Below, piece by piece: positions 26,544-36,176 of a DNA stretch of 45,916 nucleotides. The stretch is from Rhodospirillaceae bacterium (lineage in GTDB: Bacteria > Pseudomonadota > Alphaproteobacteria > Rhodospirillales > UBA2165). The notes beneath the pieces were generated by a model. That model made no database searches and had not been told where the DNA came from. It worked only from the letters and a program-made list of their open reading frames with translations. The DNA lies in contig CANIGJ010000035.1 of the NCBI GenBank assembly GCA_947467145.1, positions 1 to 45,916 on the forward strand. Reading direction: 5' to 3'. The stretch's first letter is position 1, and each line of letters starts with the position of its first letter. The translations under genes and the position numbers were made by a program.

Positions 26544-27079
26544 GCAGGCGCATCGCCGAAGACGAAACCGAACTGTTGCGCCACGCCTTCCGGGATGTGA
26601 CGCCGCTCAAGGGCCGCACCATCCGCCAAAAGGCAGCGGAGAAAAAAGCCGCTGCGCAAAAAGCGGAAAAAATCGTCGCCGTAAAAGCGAAACCGCGCGC
26701 GCTGGTTTTACCGCCGCCAAAGCCAGCCCCGGTGAAAACCACGTTACCCGATCTGTCGGCGGGAACATCGGCGGGTGTCGATCTCGCCACTGTGCGCAAA
26801 TTGAAGCGCGGCAAGATCCCGGTGACCGCGCGGCTCGATCTGCACGGCCATACGCAGGACGAAGCCTATTCGGCGCTGTCGCATTTTCTGGCCGCCATGC
26901 AGGGCGCGTCATCGCGCGCCGTGCTGGTCATCACCGGCAAATCCGGCGTGCTGCGCCGCCAGGTTCCGGGCTGGCTCAACGCCGCGCCCAATCGCGCGCG
27001 CGTTTTGTCCTTCACGTCGGCGCGCATCTCCGACGGCGGCGAAGGCGCACTTTATGTGCTGGTGAAAAAAATCAAATGA
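26540..27079 (+). CDS. Smr-domain protein (MutS2 C-terminal-like nuclease domain)
   Basis: The 179-residue protein has an N-terminal basic region rich in Lys and Ala (about residues 27-50, probably helical) and a proline-rich linker. The Smr domain has L99-D-L-H-G103 and I-T-G-K-S followed by V-P-x-W-L. Smr domains are linked to nucleic-acid nicking or ribosome-collision cleavage; the role of stand-alone alphaproteobacterial versions is not settled. The position next to mltA and an XRE regulator is conserved in this lineage; here lutABC intervenes upstream. Confidence 0.9.
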   Translation: MSRRIAEDETELLRHAFRDVTPLKGRTIRQKAAEKKAAAQKAEKIVAVKAKPRALVLPPPKPAPVKTTLPDLSAGTSAGVDLATVRKLKRGKIPVTARLDLHGHTQDEAYSALSHFLAAMQGASSRAVLVITGKSGVLRRQVPGWLNAAPNRARVLSFTSARISDGGEGALYVLVKKIK

Positions 27080-27092
27080 GGAAGGTTCGTCC

Positions 27093-27455
27093 ATGACTCC
27101 GTTCGGCGCCCGCGTGCGTGCCCTGCGCGAAAAGAACAATATCCAGCTGCAGCAGATGGCGCGCGACCTGAAAGTCTCGTCGGCGTATCTGTCGGCGCTC
27201 GAACACGGCAATCGTGGTCGGCCGGGTCCGGGCCTGGTCATGCAGATCGCCGCCTATTTCGAATTGATCTGGGACGAGGTGGATGAGTTGAAGCGTCTCG
27301 CGCAACTCTCGCATCCGCGCGTGCCGGTCGAAACCGGCGGCCTGACGCCCAAGGCCACCTTGTTTGCGAACCTCTTGGCCAAACACGTGCACGAGCTGGA
27401 CGAGGTGACCTTAGATCGTCTGCTCGTCGAGATCGGCTACGACGATAAGCCGTGA
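27093..27455 (+). CDS. XRE-family helix-turn-helix regulator
   Basis: The 120-residue protein has an N-terminal HTH_3 domain (about 3-60): R-V-R-A-L-R-E, then Q-Q-M-A-R-D-L-K-V-S-S-A-Y-L-S-A-L-E-H-G. The leucine-rich tail may mediate dimerisation. A GAGGAAGG site precedes the ATG. It follows smr by 13 bases and overlaps the next gene. The target is unknown. Confidence 0.88.
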   Translation: MTPFGARVRALREKNNIQLQQMARDLKVSSAYLSALEHGNRGRPGPGLVMQIAAYFELIWDEVDELKRLAQLSHPRVPVETGGLTPKATLFANLLAKHVHELDEVTLDRLLVEIGYDDKP

Positions 27456-27712
27456 CTATGCAGATCGAGTGGTCCCGCTACATTGGATTGGCGATCGCGA
27501 CAGCGCTGCTGGTCTATCTGATCGTGCGCTGCGTGCGTTCGCTCAGCACCGGCGCGTTTCATTTCGGCCGCGTGACCCGCGTGCATCGCGACGATAACCC
27601 GAAGGACTTTGCGTTTCTGGCGCGTGCCCAGATCGTCGGTACGCTGATCTTCTTCGCGGTCTACGCTTACGCGGTCTACGACCGCTTCGCTGGCGAGTTC
27701 TTTACAAAATAA
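27452..27712 (+). CDS. Two-helix membrane protein, function unknown
   Basis: The GTG at 27452 overlaps the regulator stop as GTGA; an ATG at 27458 is the alternative. The 86-residue protein has helices at about 10-27 and 58-77, with a basic loop between ([13 protein letters not shown]). I recognise no family. Coupling to the XRE gene suggests a shared function. Its 3' end overlaps hslU, on the other strand, by 11 bases. Confidence 0.7.
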   Translation: MTMQIEWSRYIGLAIATALLVYLIVRCVRSLSTGAFHFGRVTRVHRDDNPKDFAFLARAQIVGTLIFFAVYAYAVYDRFAGEFFTK

Positions 27713-29012
27713 ACTTCGACAGATCCGTGTTCTTGGCCAGCTCGCCGACACGTTCGCGCACCATCGCGCCATCGATCGTCACGGTTTCGCCCGTGCGATC
27801 GGCGGCGGTGAAGCTGATCTCTTCGAGCAGCTTTTCCAGCACGGTGTGCAGACGCCGCGCACCGATATTCTCCACCGTCGAATTGATCAGCGCCGCCTGG
27901 CGCGCGAGTTCGGCCACCGCATCGTCGGTGAAGATGAGCGTCACGTTCTCGGTCGCCATCAGCGCGATATATTGCTTGATCAGGCTGGCCTGCGGCTCCG
28001 TGAGGATGCGCACGAAATCGCCTTCGGTCAGCGCGTTGAGCGCGACGCGGATCGGCAGGCGGCCTTGCAGTTCGGGCAACAGGTCCGACGGCTTCGCCAG
28101 ATGGAACGCACCCGACGCGATGAACAGGATATGATCGGTCTTCACCGTGCCGTGCTTGGTGGCGACCGCGGTGCCTTCGATCAGCGGCAATAGATCGCGC
28201 TGCACGCCTTCGCGGCTGACATCCGCGCCGACGCGTTCGGAGCGTGCGGTGATCTTGTCGATCTCGTCCAGGAACACGATGCCGTTGTTCTCGACCGCCG
28301 AGATCGCTTCGCGCACCACGGTCTCTTCATCCAACAGCTTGTCGGATTCGTCGTCCATCAGCACGGAATAGGAATCCGTCACCGTCATGCGCTTCTTCTT
28401 GGTGCGCTTGCCGAAGGCTTTGCCCATCATCTCGTTGAGATTGATCATGCCCATCTGCGTGCCCGGCATGCCGGGGATGTCGAAGGTCGGCAGGCCGCTA
28501 TTGCCGGTATCGGCGACGTCGATCTCGACCTCTTTATCGGCCAGCTCGCCTTCGCGCAGCATCTTGCGGAATTTTTGCCGCGTATCCTTGGATGCGTTTT
28601 CCCCGACCAGCGCATCGAGGATGCGTTCCTCGGCGCGGATCTCGGCCTTCGCGGTCACTTGTTTGCGCATGCGCTCGCGCGTGTCGTGGATGGCGATCTC
28701 GACGAGATCACGAATGATCTGTTCGACGTCGCGGCCGACATAGCCGACCTCGGTGAACTTGGTCGCTTCGACTTTGAGAAACGGCGCTTCGGCGAGGCGC
28801 GCGAGGCGGCGCGCAATTTCGGTTTTGCCGACGCCGGTCGGGCCCATCATCAAGATGTTCTTGGGCTGGACTTCCTCGCGCAGATCGCCGCTCAACTGCT
28901 GGCGGCGCCAGCGATTGCGCAGCGCCACTGCGACGGCGCGTTTGGCGTCGGTCTGGCCGATGATATAGCGGTCGAGTTCGGAAACGATTTCGCGCGGGGA
29001 AAAATTGCTCAT
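27702..29012 (-). CDS. hslU: ATP-dependent protease ATPase subunit HslU (ClpY)
   Basis: HslU is the AAA+ unfoldase that feeds HslV. The 436-residue protein has Walker A G57-P-T-G-V-G-K-T64, Walker B V-F-L-D-E-I-D-K and the I domain. The C-terminal S-K-F-I-L tail docks into HslV to activate it. The ATG overlaps the hslV stop by four bases. Its 3' end overlaps the convergent membrane-protein gene. Confidence 0.97.
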   Translation of the reverse strand: MSNFSPREIVSELDRYIIGQTDAKRAVAVALRNRWRRQQLSGDLREEVQPKNILMMGPTGVGKTEIARRLARLAEAPFLKVEATKFTEVGYVGRDVEQIIRDLVEIAIHDTRERMRKQVTAKAEIRAEERILDALVGENASKDTRQKFRKMLREGELADKEVEIDVADTGNSGLPTFDIPGMPGTQMGMINLNEMMGKAFGKRTKKKRMTVTDSYSVLMDDESDKLLDEETVVREAISAVENNGIVFLDEIDKITARSERVGADVSREGVQRDLLPLIEGTAVATKHGTVKTDHILFIASGAFHLAKPSDLLPELQGRLPIRVALNALTEGDFVRILTEPQASLIKQYIALMATENVTLIFTDDAVAELARQAALINSTVENIGARRLHTVLEKLLEEISFTAADRTGETVTIDGAMVRERVGELAKNTDLSKFIL

Positions 29013-29566
29013 TTCACAATTAGCTTTTCGAGGGTGACGTTGCCGTTGGTGTAGACGCAGATATCGGCCGCGATGCCCATGGCGCGGCGCGCGATGGCTT
29101 CGGCGTCCATGTCGGTGCGGTCGATGAGTGCGCGTGCGGCGGCGAGCGCATAATTGCCGCCCGAACCGATGCCGATCAGGCTGTCGCTGGGCTCCAGCAC
29201 GTCGCCGGTGCCGGATACCACGAGCGACACATTAATATCGGCCACCGCCATCATGGCTTCGAGCCGGCGCAGATACCGATCCGTGCGCCAATCCTTGGCG
29301 AGTTCGACGCAGGCGCGGGTCAATTGCCCGGGATGCTGTTCGAGCTTGGCTTCGAGGCGCTCGAACAAGGTGAAAGCGTCGGCGGTGGCGCCGGCAAAGC
29401 CGACGATGACGGACCCACCCGCCAGGCGGCGCACCTTCACCGCGTTATGTTTGATCACCGTGTCGCCCATGCTGACCTGGCCGTCGCCGGCCACGACGAC
29501 CTCGTTCCCTTTGCGCAACGAGAGGATGGTGGTGCCGTGCCAGGCCGGCTGTTGGGAATTCGTCAT
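29009..29566 (-). CDS. hslV: ATP-dependent protease proteolytic subunit HslV (ClpQ)
   Basis: HslV is the threonine protease of the HslUV complex. The mature core begins T12-T-I-L-S-L-R-K and carries A-G-D-G-Q-V-S-M-G and the [10 protein letters not shown] segment. Eleven residues ending in W-H-G precede the catalytic threonine. The E. coli enzyme instead has Thr right after Met, so this one needs cleavage of a short propeptide, a feature I recall from other alphaproteobacteria. The protein has 185 residues. Confidence 0.97.
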   Translation of the reverse strand: MTNSQQPAWHGTTILSLRKGNEVVVAGDGQVSMGDTVIKHNAVKVRRLAGGSVIVGFAGATADAFTLFERLEAKLEQHPGQLTRACVELAKDWRTDRYLRRLEAMMAVADINVSLVVSGTGDVLEPSDSLIGIGSGGNYALAAARALIDRTDMDAEAIARRAMGIAADICVYTNGNVTLEKLIVK

Positions 29567-29640
29567 GAATGGGGGCCAAAATCCGAAGGAAGGTGTGTTT
29601 CGGATGTAGTTTCCGGAATGCCCCGGGTCAATGGAAGCCC

Positions 29641-29865
29641 TTAATGGGCCTTCGATTTGGCGGCGGCTTTGGCCGCTTTGGGCTTTTGGGCCGTCTTGGC
29701 CCCTTTGGCCCCCTTCTTATCGTCGCCGCGGATCGCCGAGATCGCGTCCAGGTTCTTCTGGCGCGACGTCCGTTTGTCGCGATTGGCGAAGAAAAAGATA
29801 TAGATGCCATAGGCGAGGCCGGTGACCCCGAGGAAAATCAGCAAAGGACCGACAAGGCTCGACAT
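29641..29865 (-). CDS. Small membrane protein with Lys/Ala-rich tail
   Basis: The 74-residue frame from ATG 29865 has one hydrophobic helix (about 5-26, including [11 protein letters not shown]). A basic hydrophilic tail rich in lysine and alanine follows. I recognise no family, and the ribosome-binding site is weak. It lies between hslV and the amidohydrolase, all on the minus strand. Confidence 0.55.
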   Translation of the reverse strand: MSSLVGPLLIFLGVTGLAYGIYIFFFANRDKRTSRQKNLDAISAIRGDDKKGAKGAKTAQKPKAAKAAAKSKAH

Positions 29866-29971
29866 GGGGAGGGTATCCGGCGGGAAGATCGAGGCGGGAG
29901 TGTGTCCTCTCCGCCCGTCACATCCTAGACGGGCTAACCCGTACATCGCCGACGGGCGGCGCGAACCGGCC

Positions 29972-31168
29972 TTAGCCCTTTTTGCCGGCGTTCCTGAGCG
30001 AATTGGATCCCGGCAGCTCGACGGCGGGGGGCATCGGCGCGGCGGTGGTGGGACGATAAATCTGGGCGATATTGCTGTACGCGACTTTGCGCGCGACGTC
30101 GGGCGGTAGCTGCGCCAGCAGGCGCTGTAAATTCGCCAACCCAACGGCATCGCCGCCGCGCGCCTGAGGGCCGTCCTGATAGAATGTGTCCGTGCCCATC
30201 ACGAAGCGATCCGGGAAATCCGAAATGACCCGGACCCAGTCGGGCTTGAGGGTCCCTTGTGGGCTGAGAGCGTCGGCGGCAATTTCGGGTCGCATGCGTT
30301 GAATGCGGAAACTCATGTACAGATTGGGATTGCGCGTCAGCAGGTCGCGCACCACCGCGGGTGTGCGCGTCGCCAGCGGCTCGCCGCCGACATGTGCCCA
30401 GACGATTTTTGTTTTGCGATTATGCGCGAGGAATCGTTCGAGCCCTTCTTGATTTTGCGTCAAGCGCGACGGATTGGGATGCTGCGCACTTGGATTGACG
30501 AGCTGGGGCGGCAGATCCATATCGCGGGGAACCAGATCGAAATGAATATCGATCGCGAGATCATGCGACGCGGCAATATCGCTGAGCATAAGCAGCAGAG
30601 GATGATCGGCGGGAACCGCTTCGTAGGGGTGTTGAGGCCCCATGATGGGGATCGACATATGGACGATGCCGATTTCGCCGAATCCGACGATCGGCAATTG
30701 AGCCAACGCTTCGGCCTTGAGACGAAAGACCTCTCTGTCGGCATCGGTTATCGCTGCCGCCGCTTTTTGGAAATAGAGTTCGCCGAAGGCGCCCGGGCCG
30801 GCCATCAACATGATGCGTCCCGGATATTTCTGTAGGGCCGGGAGCAACTGCGGAAAATCGTGCATCTTCTGCCCGACGATTCCACCTTGCGGCGTCGGCA
30901 TCAGGATCGTTTTTTCGACCTTGAAGTCGTCCATGGTCTTGATCAGGCCATCGAGGGTCGCGCTGTAATCGGCGAAGCGCGTGAAGTCGAGATGGGCATG
31001 GGTGTCGATGAGCGGACTCATGGCCGACTCAGCCAGTGGGGTTAAAGCTCCTGGGCCCCCCTTTTTGCCGGCCTGTGCCTGGGCGGGTTGGACCCCCAAG
31101 ATAATGTCGGGAGCGCCCAGCGCGCCGATCAGCGCCAAAATAACGATTAAAAGGGGGGATATGTGCAT
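29972..31168 (-). CDS. Exported amidohydrolase-2-type TIM-barrel hydrolase
   Basis: The ATG at 31168 follows GAGGA and opens a signal peptide (about 1-32, ending A-Q-A). The mature protein has the metal-binding I-D-T-H57-A-H59, I-H-F-D, W-A-H-V-G-G and M-G-T-D-T-F. These mark metal-dependent amidohydrolase barrels. The 398-residue protein would act in the periplasm. The substrate is unknown. It is divergent from hisB. Confidence 0.82.
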   Translation of the reverse strand: MHISPLLIVILALIGALGAPDIILGVQPAQAQAGKKGGPGALTPLAESAMSPLIDTHAHLDFTRFADYSATLDGLIKTMDDFKVEKTILMPTPQGGIVGQKMHDFPQLLPALQKYPGRIMLMAGPGAFGELYFQKAAAAITDADREVFRLKAEALAQLPIVGFGEIGIVHMSIPIMGPQHPYEAVPADHPLLLMLSDIAASHDLAIDIHFDLVPRDMDLPPQLVNPSAQHPNPSRLTQNQEGLERFLAHNRKTKIVWAHVGGEPLATRTPAVVRDLLTRNPNLYMSFRIQRMRPEIAADALSPQGTLKPDWVRVISDFPDRFVMGTDTFYQDGPQARGGDAVGLANLQRLLAQLPPDVARKVAYSNIAQIYRPTTAAPMPPAVELPGSNSLRNAGKKG

Positions 31169-31310
31169 TCGTTCGTCCTCTACGCTGGCCCTGAGGAGTG
31201 GCGGCGGCGAGATTGCGACACAACGCTGCCGTCGCGCCAACCGGAAGCGCTTCCCCTTTAATTCCCGGCCTTATCCTGTTACAACCCCGCGCTTAAGCAG
31301 GAGCCCCCAA

Positions 31311-31910
31311 ATGCGTCAGGCACGCATCGAGCGCAAGACCAAGGAGACCGAGATTTCCGTATCCGTCAATCTGGACGGGACGGGGAAATACAACGTGTCC
31401 ACCGGCATCGGGTTTCTCGACCATATGCTGGAGCAGCTGTCGCGCCACAGCCTGATGGACCTCGAGGTCAAGGCGAAGGGCGACCTGCACATCGATTTCC
31501 ACCACACCACCGAGGATTCCGGCATCGCCATCGGCGAGGCGGTGAACAAGGCGCTTGGCGATCGCAAGGGCATCACGCGCTTCGGCTCGGCCCTGGTGCC
31601 GCTCGACGAAGCCCTGAGCCAGGTCGTCGTCGATTGTTCGAACCGGCCCTACCTGGTGTGGAAAGTGAATTTCACCCGGCCCAAGCTGGGCGATATGGAT
31701 ACAGAGCTGTTCAAGGAATGGTTCCAGGCCTTCGCCCAGGCGGCGGGCCTCACCCTCCACGTTGAAACGCTCTACGGCGACAACAACCACCATATCGTTG
31801 AATCGGCTTACAAGGGTCTCGCGCGCGCGTTCCGCACCGCGATCACCTTGGATGACCGCGCACTTGGTGTTGTTCCCTCGACCAAGGGCGTGCTCTCCAG
31901 CCAGCCGTAA
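31311..31910 (+). CDS. hisB: Imidazoleglycerol-phosphate dehydratase
   Basis: HisB dehydrates imidazoleglycerol phosphate to imidazoleacetol phosphate. The metal-binding motifs D-F-H64-H65-T-T-E-D and D-N-N-H160-H161-I-V-E-S are intact. The 199-residue length is that of a monofunctional enzyme without a phosphatase domain. CAGGAG precedes the ATG. It leads a histidine operon with DUF2628, hisH, hisA, hisF and hisE. Confidence 0.97.
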   Translation: MRQARIERKTKETEISVSVNLDGTGKYNVSTGIGFLDHMLEQLSRHSLMDLEVKAKGDLHIDFHHTTEDSGIAIGEAVNKALGDRKGITRFGSALVPLDEALSQVVVDCSNRPYLVWKVNFTRPKLGDMDTELFKEWFQAFAQAAGLTLHVETLYGDNNHHIVESAYKGLARAFRTAITLDDRALGVVPSTKGVLSSQP

Positions 31911-31923
31911 GGAGCGCGGGTCC

Positions 31924-32352
31924 ATGCGCTTCTATACCATTCATGCCCCGCGCCGCCCGTGGGCCTCGACCGAAACGTCGATAGAGGAAGCGCGCGCTGT
32001 GAAGGACGGCTTTTCCTGGCCGGCGTTCGTCTTCTCTTTCATCTGGGCCTTGTGGCACCGGCTGTGGCTGGTCGCGGCCGCCATCTTCGTCGCCGAATTC
32101 GCCATCGGTCTGCTCGTCGGATTGATCGGCTTGGGCGCGGTCGCGAACGGCGTCCTGTCGCTCGGCACGGCATTGATCGTCGGCTGGCTGGCCAACGATC
32201 TGCGCCGCGATCATCTCGAACGCATCGGTCTTACCGATCTCGGCGTGGTCATCGCGGGCAATGGCGAAGATGCGATCGAACGCTATTTCACCGAAAACAC
32301 ACCGCGCGAACCCTTTGGCGTGCCCAGCACAACGCGCAGGCCGCAATTATGA
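31924..32352 (+). CDS. DUF2628-family membrane protein
   Basis: The 142-residue protein starts M-R-F-Y-T-I-H and has [19 protein letters not shown], followed by two or three hydrophobic segments. That pattern fits DUF2628. The role is unknown. It is placed between hisB and hisH, a position I recall from other alphaproteobacteria. Its stop overlaps the hisH ATG. Confidence 0.85.
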   Translation: MRFYTIHAPRRPWASTETSIEEARAVKDGFSWPAFVFSFIWALWHRLWLVAAAIFVAEFAIGLLVGLIGLGAVANGVLSLGTALIVGWLANDLRRDHLERIGLTDLGVVIAGNGEDAIERYFTENTPREPFGVPSTTRRPQL

Positions 32353-32990
32353 AAGTGGCGCTCATCGATTACGGCTCGGGCAATCTGCGCTCGGCGGCGA
32401 AAGCGTTCGAAAAGGTCGCGGGCGAACTCGGTGGCGGCGATGTTGTGGTAACGACCGATGCGAAGGCGCTCGATGCCGCAACGCATATCGTCCTACCTGG
32501 TGTCGGTGCCTTCCGCGATTGCCGCGACGGCGTGTTGGCGATCCCCGGCATGATGGATGCGTTGACGCGCAACGTGATCGAAAAGAAGAAACCCTTCCTC
32601 GGCATCTGCGTCGGCATGCAATTGATGGCGCGCTGGGGCCGCGAACACGGCGACACCGAAGGCTTCGGCTGGATCGCGGGCGAGGTCGCGCGGCTTACGC
32701 CGTCCGATGCGGCGCTGAAAATCCCGCATATGGGTTGGAACGATCTACGCTTCGATCCAAGCGCGCATCCGGTGTTGCAATCACTCACGCCCGGCGCGTT
32801 CGCTTACTTCGTGCATTCCTACGCGATGCGCGCCGAAAATCCAGCCGATGTGTTGGCGACCGTCGATTACGGCGGGCCGGTCACGGCGATGGTCGGGCGC
32901 GATAATATGATCGGCACACAATTCCATCCGGAAAAAAGCCAGCGCGTCGGCCAGGCGGTCATCGCCGGCTTCCTCAAGTGGAAACCGTAA
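32349..32990 (+). CDS. hisH: Imidazole glycerol phosphate synthase, glutamine amidotransferase subunit
   Basis: HisH releases ammonia from glutamine for HisF. The catalytic triad is C87 (G-I-C-V-G-M-Q), H193 and E195 (Q-F-H-P-E-K-S), in 213 residues. It overlaps DUF2628 as ATGA and is immediately upstream of hisA. Confidence 0.96.
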   Translation: MKVALIDYGSGNLRSAAKAFEKVAGELGGGDVVVTTDAKALDAATHIVLPGVGAFRDCRDGVLAIPGMMDALTRNVIEKKKPFLGICVGMQLMARWGREHGDTEGFGWIAGEVARLTPSDAALKIPHMGWNDLRFDPSAHPVLQSLTPGAFAYFVHSYAMRAENPADVLATVDYGGPVTAMVGRDNMIGTQFHPEKSQRVGQAVIAGFLKWKP

Positions 32991-32995
32991 GCAAC

Positions 32996-33727
32996 ATGGG
33001 TATGATTTTTTTCCCCGCGATCGATCTGAAGGACGGCAAGTGCGTCCGCCTCTACAAGGGCGAGATGGCGAAGGCGACCGTGTTCGCCAACGATCCGGGC
33101 GAGCAGGCGCGCGATTTCGAACTCGCGGGCTGCCGCTGGATCCATGTCGTCGATCTCAACGGCGCCTTCGCTGGCAAGCCGGTGAACGCGGACGCGGTCG
33201 AGTCGATCCTCGCGTCAGTCAATGTTCCGATCCAATTAGGTGGCGGCATCCGCTCGCTCGAAACGGTCGAGCTGTGGCTCATGCGCGGCGTGCGGCGCGT
33301 CATTCTCGGTACCGCAGCCTTGAAGGATCCGCAGCTGGTTCATGATGCCTGCGCGGCCTTTCCGGATCGCGTCGCCGTCGGCATCGATGCGCGCGACGGG
33401 CGTGTCGCGGTCGAGGGCTGGGCGGAAACGTCCGACATCACCGCGCTCGATCTCGCGCGCAAATTCGAAGACGCCGGTGTAGCCGCCATCATCTATACCG
33501 ACATCGAACGCGACGGCGCGATGGGCGGCCCGAACGTGGATGCGACCGTGGCGCTCGCGCGCAGCGTGTCCATCCCGATCATCGCCTCGGGCGGCGTGTC
33601 CAAGATGGACGATATCGCGGCCTTGAAAGCCTCGGGCGGCGACATCCTAGCCGGCGTGATCGCGGGCCGCGCGGTGTATGACGGCGCCGTCGAGCCGCGC
33701 GCGGCGCAAGCATTGCTGGACGCCTAG
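32996..33727 (+). CDS. hisA: ProFAR isomerase HisA
   Basis: HisA isomerises ProFAR to PRFAR. It is a TIM barrel with the first catalytic aspartate at D10 (F-P-A-I-D-L-K-D-G). The second is in V-G-I-D-A-R-D-G, and the phosphate loops are G-G-G-I-R and A-S-G-G-V. I chose ATG 32996 (243 residues); a GTG at 32978 inside hisH is possible but unneeded. HisF follows three bases after the stop. Confidence 0.96.
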   Translation: MGMIFFPAIDLKDGKCVRLYKGEMAKATVFANDPGEQARDFELAGCRWIHVVDLNGAFAGKPVNADAVESILASVNVPIQLGGGIRSLETVELWLMRGVRRVILGTAALKDPQLVHDACAAFPDRVAVGIDARDGRVAVEGWAETSDITALDLARKFEDAGVAAIIYTDIERDGAMGGPNVDATVALARSVSIPIIASGGVSKMDDIAALKASGGDILAGVIAGRAVYDGAVEPRAAQALLDA

Positions 33728-33730
33728 ATC

Positions 33731-34519
33731 ATGTCGCTGACCGTCCGCATCATTCCCTGCCTCGACGTCGACAAAGGCCGCGTCGTCAAAGGCGTGAACT
33801 TCGTCAATCTCGTCGATGCCGGCGATCCGGTCGAACAAGCGAAGCTCTACGATGCCGCCGGTGCGGATGAACTCACCTTTCTCGACATCACGGCGAGCCA
33901 CGAAAATCGCGAAACGATTTTCGATGTGGTGCGCCGCACCGCCGAACAATGTTTCATGCCGGTCACGGTCGGCGGCGGCGTACGCACGCTCGACGATGTG
34001 CGCAAACTGTTGCTCGCGGGTGCGGACAAGGTGTCGATCAATTCGGCCGCCGTGGCCAATCCGCAGTTCGTCGCCGAAGCCGCCACCAAGTTCGGCAGCC
34101 AATGCATCGTCGTCGGTATCGATGCGAAAAAAGTCGATAATCCCAAGGTCGCTTCGGGCTTCGAGATTTTCACCCACGGCGGACGACGCGGCACCGATAT
34201 CGATGCGGTCACCTGGGCCAAACGCATGGCCGAGTTGGGGGCGGGCGAAATCCTGCTCACCTCGATGGACCGCGACGGCACCAAGGTCGGTTTCGATCTG
34301 CCGCTGACGCGCGCGATTTCCGACGCGGTCACCATTCCGGTCATCGCGTCAGGCGGCGTCGGTACACTCGATCATCTGGTGGCGGGCGTGACCGAGGGCC
34401 ATGCGAGCGCGGTGCTCGCCGCCTCGATCTTTCACTTCGGCACCTATACGATTGCCCAAGCCAAGGATCACATGCGCCGCGCCGGCTTGCCGATGCGTGG
34501 AGCGGGAGACGCAGCATGA
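33731..34519 (+). CDS. hisF: Imidazole glycerol phosphate synthase, cyclase subunit
   Basis: HisF closes the imidazole ring using HisH ammonia. Catalytic D12 is in [14 protein letters not shown], and the second aspartate is in V-V-G-I-D-A-K-K. The protein has 262 residues. Its 3' end overlaps hisE by four bases. Confidence 0.97.
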   Translation: MSLTVRIIPCLDVDKGRVVKGVNFVNLVDAGDPVEQAKLYDAAGADELTFLDITASHENRETIFDVVRRTAEQCFMPVTVGGGVRTLDDVRKLLLAGADKVSINSAAVANPQFVAEAATKFGSQCIVVGIDAKKVDNPKVASGFEIFTHGGRRGTDIDAVTWAKRMAELGAGEILLTSMDRDGTKVGFDLPLTRAISDAVTIPVIASGGVGTLDHLVAGVTEGHASAVLAASIFHFGTYTIAQAKDHMRRAGLPMRGAGDAA

Positions 34520-34836
34520 GTGATGCGCTGGAAAGATTGTTCCGCACCATTGAGGCGCGCAAAGGCGCCGATCCGAAATCCTCCTACACCGCAAAATTAT
34601 TGGCGGGCGGCACGAGCGCGATCGCCGCGAAGGTGACCGAGGAAGCCGGCGAAGTGGTGCGCGCGGCGGAAGGCGAAGGCAAGGCGCGCCTGATCGCCGA
34701 AAGCGGCGATCTGCTTTACCATCTGTTGGTCCTGTGGGCCGACGGCAACGTGACGCCCGACGAGGTCTGGGCCGAGCTTGCGCGCCGCGAAGGTACCAGC
34801 GGGATCGAGGAAAAGAATTCGCGTCCTAAAAAGTAA
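34516..34836 (+). CDS. hisE: Phosphoribosyl-ATP diphosphatase
   Basis: HisE hydrolyses phosphoribosyl-ATP to phosphoribosyl-AMP. The 106-residue helical protein has the MazG-like K-V-T-E-E-A-G-E and E-S-G-D-L-L-Y-H-L motifs. It stands alone, with no HisI domain fused. It overlaps hisF and is followed by the HIT gene. Confidence 0.95.
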   Translation: MSDALERLFRTIEARKGADPKSSYTAKLLAGGTSAIAAKVTEEAGEVVRAAEGEGKARLIAESGDLLYHLLVLWADGNVTPDEVWAELARREGTSGIEEKNSRPKK

Positions 34837-34846
34837 GGAGGCTGTT

Positions 34847-35212
34847 GTGGCGACTTACGATGACACCAATATCTTCGCCAAAATCCTGCGCGGCGAGATC
34901 CCGTGCAAAAAGGTCTACGAGGACGATTGGTCGCTGGCCTTCCACGACATCAATCCGCAGGCGCCGCAGCACATCCTGGTGATCCCCAAGGGCAAATATG
35001 TCTCGATCGACGATTTCTCGGCGAAAGCCAGCGCGGACGAGATCGCTGGGCTGATCCGCGCTGTCGGCAATGTAGCCCGCCAATTGGGCCTGGACGCGCC
35101 GGGTTACCGGATTTTGGCCAATATCGGCCTGGACGGCGGCCAGGAAGTACCGCATCTGCATTTCCACCTGTTCGGCGGCAAAAAACTGGGCCCGATGCTG
35201 CGGCGGGATTAA
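34847..35212 (+). CDS. HIT-family nucleotide-binding hydrolase
   Basis: The 121-residue protein has the histidine triad H103-L-H105-F-H107-L-F-G-G-K-K and the N-terminal I-F-A-K-I-L-R-G-E-I-P-C segment of HinT/HIT enzymes, which cleave AMP-linked substrates. The GTG at 34847 is preceded by a strong AAGGAGG at 34835-34841. It lies directly after hisE, a common placement in alphaproteobacteria. Confidence 0.93.
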   Translation: MATYDDTNIFAKILRGEIPCKKVYEDDWSLAFHDINPQAPQHILVIPKGKYVSIDDFSAKASADEIAGLIRAVGNVARQLGLDAPGYRILANIGLDGGQEVPHLHFHLFGGKKLGPMLRRD

Positions 35213-35216
35213 TGAG

Positions 35217-35236
35217 GCAAAGCGACCTCGCGTCGC
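35217..35236. repeat. Dispersed palindromic repeat, copy 2
   Basis: This is identical over 20 bases to the copy at 23646-23665. It lies five bases past the HIT gene stop and before the FliN-like gene. Confidence 0.75.
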
Positions 35237-35242
35237 TAAACA

Positions 35243-35272
35243 ATGACTTATTAACCCGAACCGGTCTATAAC
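35243..35272 (+). promoter_or_regulatory. Candidate promoter of the FliN-like gene
   Basis: ATGACT (35243-35248) and TATAAC (35267-35272) are 18 bases apart. The -10 is strong. The predicted transcription start falls at the ATG at 35279, which would make the message leaderless. Confidence 0.35.
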
Positions 35273-35278
35273 GGCAGG

Positions 35279-35599
35279 ATGGCGGATAACGAAACCCTCG
35301 GCCAAACCCTTGGCGCAGCTTTTCTCGACAGTTCCGAGTCGAAGAACGGCGCGATCATGGATGTCGATATCGACATCGTCGCGGTACTCGGCACGGCCGA
35401 ACTCAAAATTTCGCAAATCCTGCAATTGGGCCGCGGTGCGGTCGTGGAACTCGACCGCCGCATCGGCGAGCCCGTCGATCTGCAGGCTGAACGCCGTCTG
35501 ATCGCGCGCGGCGAAGTCGTCGTTGTCGAAGATAAGCTGGCCGTGCAATTGACCGAGATCGTCAAACGCAACCGCATGGATCCCGGCGGGAACCGCTAA
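35279..35599 (+). CDS. FliN/SpoA-domain flagellar motor switch-like protein
   Basis: The 106-residue protein is mainly a SpoA domain (about 28-100). It shows the V-L-G-T-A-E-L-K-I-S-Q-I-L-Q-L-G-R-G-A-V-V-E-L-D pattern of FliN and the FliM C-terminus, which build the flagellar C-ring. No other flagellar gene is in the window, so it may be an orphan fliN or a paralogue. An internal ATG at 35357 would leave only the domain. It abuts the macrodomain gene convergently. Confidence 0.8.
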   Translation: MADNETLGQTLGAAFLDSSESKNGAIMDVDIDIVAVLGTAELKISQILQLGRGAVVELDRRIGEPVDLQAERRLIARGEVVVVEDKLAVQLTEIVKRNRMDPGGNR

Positions 35600-36121
35600 C
35601 TAGCTCTCGTCGACTCCGAGCAGCTGACGGTAGATCGCCGCCGTCGCATGATCGAAACAGCAGAAAATCACCCGGTCGGGCAGCGGCAGATCCGCCAGGG
35701 CGGCTTGCGTCGCTTCAATGGCGATTTTGGCCGCACGATCGGGCGGGAAGCGATAGATCCCGGTCGAGATCGCCGGAAAGGCCAAAGACGCCGCACCGGC
35801 CTGCGCGGCCAGTTTGACCGATTGCACATAACACGACGCGAGCAGCGCATCTTCGTTCTTGGTGCCGCCCTGCCACACCGGCCCCACGGCATGGATGACG
35901 AATTTCACCGACAGACGATGGCCGGACGTGATGCGCGCCTCGCCGGTCGGGCAGCCGCCAAGGGCGCGGCATTCTTCCAACAAATCGGGCCCGGCCGCCG
36001 CATGGATGGCGCCATCCACGCCGCCGCCGCCCAACAGGCTTTCATTGGCGGCATTGACGATGGCATCGACCGCGAGACGGGTGATGTCGCCTTCGACAAC
36101 GCTCAATCGGGGATCGAACAT
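35600..36121 (-). CDS. Macrodomain protein, O-acetyl-ADP-ribose deacetylase type
   Basis: The 173-residue protein has G11-D-I-T14, N-A-A-N at 23-26, G-G-G-G-V-D-G-A-I-H at 31-40 and a later S-T-G-I-Y-R-F-P. These are the hallmarks of YmdB/MacroD-type enzymes that hydrolyse O-acetyl-ADP-ribose or remove ADP-ribose from proteins. The ATG at 36121 follows AGGAG. No ADP-ribosyltransferase partner is seen nearby. Confidence 0.9.
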   Translation of the reverse strand: MFDPRLSVVEGDITRLAVDAIVNAANESLLGGGGVDGAIHAAAGPDLLEECRALGGCPTGEARITSGHRLSVKFVIHAVGPVWQGGTKNEDALLASCYVQSVKLAAQAGAASLAFPAISTGIYRFPPDRAAKIAIEATQAALADLPLPDRVIFCCFDHATAAIYRQLLGVDES

Positions 36122-36176
36122 ACTCGCCTCTCCTACACGCGCGCCAAAATCATACCATGCCGGCAAGTCTAGCCTG

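Noticed and set aside
31924..32352. DUF2628 gene inside the histidine operon as a novel insertion
   Set aside because: A DUF2628 gene between hisB and hisH is a known arrangement in alphaproteobacteria.
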